Below are positions 55,835-64,000 of a stretch of 64,000 nt of DNA, piece by piece. The DNA is from Tilletiopsis washingtonensis. Taxonomy: Eukaryota; Basidiomycota; Exobasidiomycetes; Entylomatales. A model generated the notes under the pieces. The model made no database searches and was not told where the DNA came from. It saw nothing but the letters and a program-made list of their open reading frames with translations. Within the stretch, counting starts at the first letter, position 1; the number at the start of each line of letters is the position of its first letter. The translations under genes were made by a program, and so were the position numbers. Location: the NCBI RefSeq assembly GCF_003144115.1, contig NW_020312012.1, forward strand, positions 357,442 through 421,441, written 5' to 3'.

Positions 55835-58131
55835 CTAGCCAGCGGCGAGCGACGGCTCTTCGTCTGGCAGTTCAAACGGCGTGCCGTTGTCCTGCGGCAA
55901 AGTGCGTCAGTCGCCGCTTTGCGACTTCAAGTGGCTGTGCGCTCGACTCACATCGATGGCAAATGGGATCCACGTGCGCCAGCCGAGCTCGGGCACGGCG
56001 GGCTCAGCAGGCTCGGCGTCCGGCTCAGGCTTGATCAGAGGTGCGGCGCGTGGCGGCATCGGCTGCGAGGCGGGCCGTCCCACCATCTGTGCGAAACTGC
56101 GTGCGAGAGGTGGAGGAAGGACGCGGTCAGCACTCGGCAAGGGAAATAGCCTCAGCGCCAGTGGCCGACTCCTCACGTCTGACTGCGCGGTCCAGCTCGA
56201 AAGAGAGTGACTCGGTTCGTCTCCTTGCCCAGTGCGCTTCCTCGTTCAGCGTACAGCCAAGCCGCCTCCGCCTCGTCTCGCGGCACGATCTGCATCTCTT
56301 CCGCGTCGACACCGAGCACCAGCGGCGCCAGCAGCTGCGGCACCAGCCGGGCGATGGCGTCCGGGTTGCGAAAGTTGGAGAGCACTCCGCCAGGCGCAAA
56401 CATCTTGCTTGCCATCTGATTCGTCGCCAGCACGGCAACGTTGGCGGCTCGCGCCCGTGCAGCGAAAGAAGCGATGCTGGCGAAGGCCTGCGTGCGGGCA
56501 GTGCGCTGGGCTGATGTATCGCCGGGCGGGAACCGCAGAGGCGAAGAGAGAGTGTCGATCACGATGAGCGCACAGCGCGCCGGCAGACGTCCCGCGTATG
56601 GAGCGGCGATGGTGGGCGGAAAGGCGAGGAAGAAGTGTGCCAGCAGAGCGGCGAGAGAGAGGACCCGAGAGATGTGGAGTCCTTGAAGAACAGCTCGGAG
56701 CAGGCCTTTGCGACTGGCGTCTGCATCTGCGTCTGCGGAGGATGCCCCATCCATGACTACGTCGCCATCTGCTGCGAGGCTGGACTCGATGACCTCGCTC
56801 TCGGGCAGCGCGGCAACTTGCGACACAGCAGCCTGGCGCAGCCGAGCGGCGATCAAGGCACCCTCGGTGTCTAGAGCGCATCGAGTGTGAGCAGACCAGT
56901 CGCGGGAGATACGACAGCTTCTCGACTCACCGAGAAGCCACACCTGCTCGGCTGTCTTCGCCGCGCTCTCCCACGTGTCAGGGCTCGCATCATCCGCCTC
57001 GCCTTCCGACCTCGCTCGCAACCGCGCCCTGACTCGCCGCAGACTATCCAGTCTGCAGCGCACCGCCGCCGCCACTGCGAGCACCGTCTTGCCCGAGCCT
57101 GGCGGACCCGCAATCTCGAGTGCGCCGCCAGGACGCAGGCCGATGCGCCGCTGCTCGTCGGCCGAGTACGGACGCAGCGCAGTAGGAAACGGCAGCGGCG
57201 CCAGCAGGGCGTCGAGGGAGGGCAGGTGTGTCGAGAGACGTTCTCGTGGCACATGTCGCGAGGGTGCAGTGGGCGGACGAGGCAGTGCTGGAGAGGAGAG
57301 CGATGCCGGCAGTGCTGGAGAAGCGTGCGGCGTCTCTGCTGGCGGCACCGGTGGTGGCAGCGCTGCAGGTGGCTCGACGACTGCCGGCGCAGGCATGAGG
57401 AGTGACTCGACCGCCGGCAACGGTGTGCGCTGAGATGGTGCCGCCGCGAGCGCAGCTGCTGCTGCGAGCTGGCGCTCCGAGTTCGCTTGCTCTGCGGCTG
57501 CTGGCTGCATATGCGCCGCCTGTACGCTCAGCGACACCTGCCGACGAGTGGGACTGGCGGAACGACGCGGCAACGGCGGCGGTGGAGGCGGAGGCTCTGC
57601 AACGAGGCGCACGGGCTGGAGTGCGCTGAGCGCCATCAGCGGGCGAGGCGATGCCGCTGGAGCGCCGCCGCTGACAGCTCGCGGACTCGGCGAGGAAGGC
57701 GGTGCGAGCCGCGGTGGTGCTGCGCCATGTACGCCAGGCACGCCTGCTGGCGAGCGTCGCACAGCGCTGCTCTCGCCGCGCCGCCCAGACTGACTGCTGC
57801 CGACGGCGGCGAGCAGCGATGCCTGCGAGAGCACATGCGAAGAGATGCCCATGGGCGACGCTTGCTGGCTAGCTGGGCCGCCGCGCGAAGGCGACGCAGC
57901 GGGCATCTGCGGCGATGCCGGCGGTGCAAATTGCCGGCCCTCGAACGCGGGCGCCACCAGGCTGGTGCGCTGCCTCTTCTGCGCCACGCCGGGCCGCGAA
58001 GGCGTCATGCTCGACAGCGGCGCCATCGATGAGGAGGGAGCATCGCTGAGCGACGAGCTGGGCACCGTTGTGCCGCTGCCACTTGCCCGCCCACGCGCAG
58101 CCGAGCCAGAGCCGCTCGTTGGCGCCGTCAT
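55835..58131 (-). CDS. RecA-fold ATPase, Rad51 paralogue-like (Rad55/Rad57/XRCC type)
   Basis: Four exons in order (56931-58131, 56177-56870, 55952-56096, 55835-55891) encode 698 residues. The first ~310 residues are Ser/Pro/Ala-rich and disordered. The ATPase begins RIGLRPGGALEIAGPPGSGK, with the Walker A motif GPPGSGKT at ~342-349. Splicing restores LLDTEGALIAARL, the counterpart of the Rad51 DTEG strand. Walker B is ALIVIDTLSS near residue 500, and VAVLATNQMASKMF resembles the Rad51 loop-1 strand. The C-terminus carries the conserved AWLYAERGSALGKETNRVTL segment followed by ~75 acidic and Pro-rich residues. Rad51 paralogues help load Rad51 in homologous recombination. Which paralogue this is (Rad55, Rad57, or the Ustilago Rec2 type) cannot be decided by eye. 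Confidence 0.75.
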
Positions 58132-58633
58132 GGCTGCAGCAGCGAGACGCTGGCTGGGTGGGCGTACACGGCGCCGCCGCGAGTGCACATGCGATGCTGC
58201 GCGAGTCGGGCGGGTGCAGACGCTGTTGGGTGAGAGAGGGCGGCGCGAGGATGGGGAGCTGCGGCAAGAAGGCACGACGCGTGAGGCGAGCATCCAACAC
58301 GCGTCAGGATCGGATGCGCGCCGGCAGCGAGAGGATGTGGAGGCAGGCGGGCACAGCAGCGCCGCAGCAGCGAGCCTGCGTCTCGGCCACCACCCCCCTC
58401 CCTCGCTTCCCGGCTGCATCACGCTCACTCGCGACGTACAAAGTAAAAGGCTAGATTAGAGTAAAAAGGTGACAGCTGAAGAAGTAGAAAGGAGAAGGCT
58501 ACAGATGCTGTGCGGTGGGACAGCGTCGGACAAGGAATGCGTGTGGTGTCTCGCTGCGAAGACGGGGTAACGGATGTGGGGTGGCCGAGAACAAGAGAGG
58601 GTAGGCAAGGGCCGGCGAGGACGCTGCACTTGC
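58132..58633. other. Intergenic, upstream of Rad51-paralogue-like gene
   Basis: 500 bases between the ATPase start and the MAP kinase stop (both minus). The end nearest the kinase gene should hold its 3' untranslated region. No coding region is supported. Confidence 0.4.
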
Positions 58634-60127
<1,494 letters not shown>

Positions 60128-60232
60128 GATGGAGAGCGTGAGGCAGAGCGGGAGGAGAGGAAGGAGGGGGGATGAGGGCATGCGTCAGCTAAGTTGCTCG
60201 AACAGCGGGGCAAAGCGCAGACGCAGCGTCGT

Positions 60233-60238
60233 CTTATA
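60233..60238 (-). promoter_or_regulatory. TATA-like element upstream of MAP kinase
   Basis: TATAAG on the minus strand, about 106 bases upstream of the chosen kinase start codon. Distance and orientation fit a TATA element; no other support. Confidence 0.4.
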
Positions 60239-60500
60239 CGCCTGCAGTGGGCGCAGCGCAGCATGTTGTGCGGTGCGCGAGAGGAGGTGGGACAAAGGCT
60301 GGCGCCGGCGAAGAGTGCGCCTCAGGGGGCGGGACAAGGGGAGCGGCGGCGGCGAGGCACGCGTAGCGCGCGCCGCGTCCTTGTTCTCGCCTCGCCGCCG
60401 CGTCTCCCTTGTCCTCCAGCCTCTGCCGCACCGCACACGAACAAGAGCATCCACCCGTGGTCCAACCGCCGCTCCCTCCTGTGCCGGATCGGAGCAGCAC

Positions 60501-60662
60501 TCACCGGACCTTGCGCACGGGCTGCGCCGCCTTCGTGGCCGTTGGCTTGGTCACCTTGCTCGACGGCGTCGTCGGCGCCTGCTTCGTCGTCGCCTTCTTC
60601 GTCACTGCCGGCGCAGAGCCGGGCATGTTGGCGAGTGCCGGCGCGGAGAGGACGCTGGTCAT
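60501..60662 (-). CDS. Possible small Lys/Thr/Ala-rich basic protein, 3' end uncertain
   Basis: A 53-residue frame starts MTSVLSAPALANMPGSAP and continues Lys/Thr/Pro-rich to AAQPVRKVR. I do not recognise it. Its support is context: a TATA box (61027-61034) about 365 bases upstream in the same orientation, and a strongly C/T-rich leader between them. The apparent stop lies inside CCG-GTGAGT, a perfect donor site, so this is more likely a first coding exon whose downstream exon I could not place with confidence. One option joins an acceptor near 60424. Composition resembles short histone-H1-like or ribosome-associated tails, but no function is claimed. Confidence 0.35.
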   Translation of the reverse strand: MTSVLSAPALANMPGSAPAVTKKATTKQAPTTPSSKVTKPTATKAAQPVRKVR

Positions 60663-61026
60663 GCTGGGCGAGTGGGGTTTGAAGTGCAGGGGCTGTACCG
60701 GACAGTCGGAGCAACGAGCGGATCGGCAGACGAAGAGTCTGCTCTGGCGGGAGTAGTAGCTAATAGAGGTACGCAGCGAGGAGCGCAGCAGCAAGGATTA
60801 GGCGAATGTGTCGTCAGCCCAGCTGGTAGTGAAGAAGTAGCGTTGAGGCGTAGCGAAGGGGTGGAGAGAGCCAGAGATCAGTGCGTCCAGACGCAGAGAG
60901 GTGGCTAAAGAAGAGGGTGTCGCGTGTAGTGCGGGTAGAGAGGGAGGCGGCTCGACGGTGCGGGGTGGCGGACAAGGGGATGGTGTGAGCGAGGATGAGA
61001 GAGGCTGACGAGGCGAGAGGTGCGGC

Positions 61027-61034
61027 TTATATAG
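61027..61034 (-). promoter_or_regulatory. TATA box of a minus-strand promoter
   Basis: TATATAAG on the minus strand in GC-rich DNA, followed downstream by a long pyrimidine-rich stretch typical of fungal leaders. It probably drives the small basic-protein transcript at 60.5 kb. Confidence 0.55.
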
Positions 61035-64000
61035 CAGATAGACAGCTCGTCTCGAGCTCGCAGAGGCAGGCGGCTGTCTACGTGGCCGCTACCATAGGAG
61101 AACGCCGCAGCCGCACCGAGGCTCCTCTGCGGCGTCAGCTTCGGGCGCGGAGAGGAGCCTCCATGTGCTCTCTCTGCCACTGCCACCGCACATCACGCCG
61201 CAAGAATGAGAGGAGCGGGCCAAGCCAGTCTGGAGCGGCGGCGCCATCATGGGTCCCTGTGGAGACGGCGCAGCGCACTTGTGGCCAAGCCCCCCGATGG
61301 GCGTCTCGCTCCTAGTCTGCTGTTCGTCCGAGGCTGCACGCACGGACGTCGGTGCGGCTCGACGTCGGCGTAGGCTTCAGGGTGAGAGTGCGCCCCTGCG
61401 GAGCCGGCGCAGTGGCGAGACCACGCGGCATCAGTGTCGCAGGCAGGAACGCCGTAGCTCGGGCTCCGGCCGTCGAAGCTCCGGCGCAGTGGCGGTGTGA
61501 CGGCGCCGAGCGACAGGAGAGGCCGGGCGCGGCTCGGGGCTGCACTTGACCCTGTCCTGGCGGCGCAGCAAGTCCACGCCGCAGAGCGGCTGCTGTGCTC
61601 GGGAGGCAATGCGTCTCCTGTGGACTCGGTGGCCGAGGCGCACAAGCTCCGCCTCGGGGCGCTGCGCTGCTGGGCGGTGGCGCTGCGCCGACGGAGCGGC
61701 AGAGGAGCGGCGCAGAGGGGAGAGGAGCTGGCATGACGCGCTATGGGGCTCTCTCCATCTGCTATCCGCACGCCGCAAGGACTAGCCTAGGCTTGCGACA
61801 GGAGGCAATTGAGCGCTCTGCCGCACGAGGGCAAGAATAGCCACTCGAGGAGCACGAGGTCGGCGGCGAGCGAGAGCAGAGGATGGGCGCCCCATCTCGC
61901 TGCAGGGGCCAAGCTGCCGCGCTGCGGCCTCTCACATAGTGCACCTCGTGGGCGTTGCGGAGTGCGGATGTGTGCTTTCGGATCTCAAGTCTGTGCGCAA
62001 GAGAGTAGGCGAAAGAGGCCGTGCGGGCGCAGTGCGAGGGGCCGCACTCGAGTCTCGGCTCCGGGGCCAGGAGCAGCTGAGCAGGCGTGGTGGCGGCGTG
62101 CGGAAGAAGCACACCGGCGGTGCAGCGTGCGTGCGTGCGTGCGTGCTTGCGCCGTGCTGCTCTGGTGCCCGGCGCGTGCCGGTTTGCCCTCGCGCGCTGC
62201 GCCCACTTTCAGCTGCGGCGCGGCGCAATATTTCGCACGCTGCCCACATGGGCCGAAGGCGAGCCCTCGCCGTGCTCCTCGTCCCTCCCGCTCGCCTCTC
62301 AGGAGCATGTCATGTCCGCCAGCTGGCGATCGACGATGCTCACGTGCTCCTCATTCCAAGGCCTCGATCCGCGCTGCTGGTCATGTGATCCAATTCCAGG
62401 CTGTGCCGAGGCTCGTCTCTGCCTCGCGCCTCGACTCCCAGCATCTCCTTCCCCCCCTCAGCCCACACGCACCGCTTGGTCAGCAGCCGCAGCAGGGGCG
62501 CATCTTAGGGGCCGCAGCGCCGCATCTAGGAGCTCGGCGTCCGAGCTCGGGGCTGTGCCGGACGCCAGTGAGAACATCTACATTGCCGGCGGGCGTGCGG
62601 CGTCTCGCTGCGCCGAGGCTCGCCTCCTCTACTCCTCTGCTCCTCCTCGGCTCCTCTCGCTGCTCTCGTGCGACTGCTGACCTTCCGGGAATAGCGCTTG
62701 CAAGCACACGGCCGAGAAGCAGAACACCGGCTGGGAGCAGCCGAGGAGGCAGACGAGCTCGTCTTTTCGCTGCTTCATTCGCACCTCCAGCACACGCACT
62801 CAGCTCTCAAGCGCAAAAGGCGAGCGATTCAAGAGGCCGAGTGTCCAATCCAATGCGCCGCCCAACGGTGACCGTGCATCGCTATGCTGCGCCCACCGCT
62901 CGACACTGCGGCTCTCGTACTCTGAGGCAGCAGACGAGCTGCGCCCCCGCTTGCCCTGCCACGTCGCCGGTGACGCAACAAACCCTTGGGTCTGCCGCGC
63001 TGGTCCCTAGGGTGTGCAGGGTGCTGCGAATAGCTCGTCTCCTGCACGAACTGGCCTGATGCTGGTGCGTGCAGTCTTTCTCCTCTGCTGAACAAAGGGA
63101 GAAGGGGAGAGGAGGCAATGCATTCAGCCCGCATTCGCGCCCCCAGGGTATCTGGACGCCGAGCTGCCGAGTTCGGCAGCAATGCGCTGGAGTAGGCAGC
63201 ACAGCCTTGTGTAGGTCCCTTGACCCCACCGGCTCCTGCTGCTGCCCCACCGCTTCGAGAGAGACAGAGGAGTCGTTGGCGTCGCAGGGGCCCAGCGAGG
63301 CTCGCAAGCGGGGCGAGGTTAGAGCTCCACCAGGCCGAGCGCTTCGCCGCCCTCTAGCAGTCGCACGTAGAGCGAGAGACGTCGCGTGAGCGTCTGAGGT
63401 GTACGAGGCGCTCGAAGTCGCTCAGACGAAGATTGTGAAGGCAATGGCGAGGTGGCAGGTTGATCGAGCTGGCAGTGCGATGCGACGAGGCAAACAACGA
63501 TGGCCCTGCCAGGCCGCGTCGCGCCGCCAGCGTGTACCTGCTGCTCAGGGCCATCACGCTCTGCAACTGCTGCATGCTGCGCCCTCGGCGGCACGACGGC
63601 ATGCAAGACGAAGCAGGCCGTTGCCAGCGAGGCACGCAGCGTCTCGAAGCACCTCCGCGTCCGGTCCTCGTCCAAGCGCTGCCGGCGGGCGGCAACGTCT
63701 CTGAGACGGCACGGCCAGCTCAAAATCAGCGGCAAGCTGCCGCAGCAAAAGTCGGGAGCGTCGCTGTGCTGGCGGGTGGGAGCAGCACGCTGCGCATGCG
63801 CGTGGAGGTGCGGCTCGGGCGCAAGATCGGCGTCTGCAGCGGGCGGCACGGCCACGCAGCAACGTCACCGCGCAGCGCCCGGGCGGCGTCTGGCGAGGTG
63901 CGGCGCCTGACACATCAGAGCGGAGCGCTCCCCGCCTGCGGATACGACTCCGCTGCACGGCTGAGCGAGAGCTTGTGCAGCGAGCGCTTGGATGGCTGGA
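61035..64000. other. No supported gene; right-hand end of window
   Basis: Nearly 3 kb without a convincing gene. Long open frames occur on both strands, including 61809-63059 (+), but their translations are Arg/Ser/Ala/Cys-rich, match no family and show no exon-like splice pattern. The minus-strand frame 63319-63855 is a weak candidate for the last exon of a gene entering from the right edge. A short GTGC repeat lies near 62130-62150. Confidence 0.4.

Noticed and set aside
60187-60241. Possible exon joining the small basic protein to the MAP kinase gene
   Set aside because: After the acceptor near 60242 the phase does not match the kinase frame, and the kinase frame has a stop upstream of its start.
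62130-62150. GTGC/GCGT short repeat considered as a structured element
   Set aside because: Only a few copies of a four-base unit with no flanking symmetry; a simple-sequence slip is enough to explain it.
61809-63059. 416-codon open frame on the + strand
   Set aside because: Cys/Arg/Ser-rich low-information translation, no start context, no family similarity and no splice pattern. Long random frames are expected in DNA this GC-rich.

Overview
The window is GC-rich nuclear DNA from a filamentous or yeast-like basidiomycete. The evidence is the dense gene packing, the many short spliceosomal introns (about 50-120 nt, GTGAGT or GTGCGT donors, CTGAC-like branch sites, CAG acceptors) and a eukaryotic gene set (gamma-tubulin complex, chaperonin, complex III, dynactin, MAP kinase). 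A smut relative (Ustilaginomycotina) fits best by protein resemblance, but the lineage is inferred. I see no transposon, CRISPR array, rRNA or convincing tRNA. Gene models were built by hand: each intron was placed at GT/AG (one GC/AG) so that codon phase and family similarity run through unbroken.

Layout. 1-2.4 kb: acidic disordered protein running off the left edge (-). 4.4-9.8 kb: BAR-PH-ArfGAP protein (+). 10.1-15.2 kb: splicing factor YJU2 (-) divergent from gamma-tubulin complex protein 2 (+). 16.1-20.9 kb: RPL12 (+), an HTATIP2-like NAD(P)-binding protein (-) and complex III core protein 2 (+). 21.4-30.3 kb: a LARP-type La-motif protein, a secreted cutinase-like esterase and a single-pass membrane protein (all -). 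31.6-40.2 kb: DUR3-type urea transporter (-), epoxide hydrolase (-) and catalase (+); the last two diverge from one 1.5-kb spacer. 40.6-46.7 kb: AIR-like zinc-knuckle protein (-), Pep12-type syntaxin (+), Pho80-like cyclin (-). 47.9-52.8 kb: DECD-box helicase SUB2 (-) divergent from CCT6 (+). 53.2-55.7 kb: a 4E-BP-like translational repressor (-) divergent from dynactin p27/DCTN6 (+). 55.8-60.1 kb: a Rad51-paralogue-like ATPase (-) and a TEY MAP kinase (-). 60.5-61.0 kb: a possible small basic protein (-). 61-64 kb: no convincing gene.

The genes are mostly unrelated housekeeping functions, not one pathway. Links worth noting are RNA export and processing (YJU2, SUB2, AIR-like, LARP), TOR-linked translation control (4E-BP-like and LARP proteins), and nutrient or stress handling (urea uptake, epoxide hydrolysis, peroxide removal). 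The most striking item is the short 4E-BP-like protein, which keeps the 4E-BP1 phosphosites, the eIF4E-binding motif and a C-terminal TOS motif. Also unusual are a 682-nt GC-AG intron in SUB2 and four exons of 8-16 nt in the epoxide hydrolase gene.
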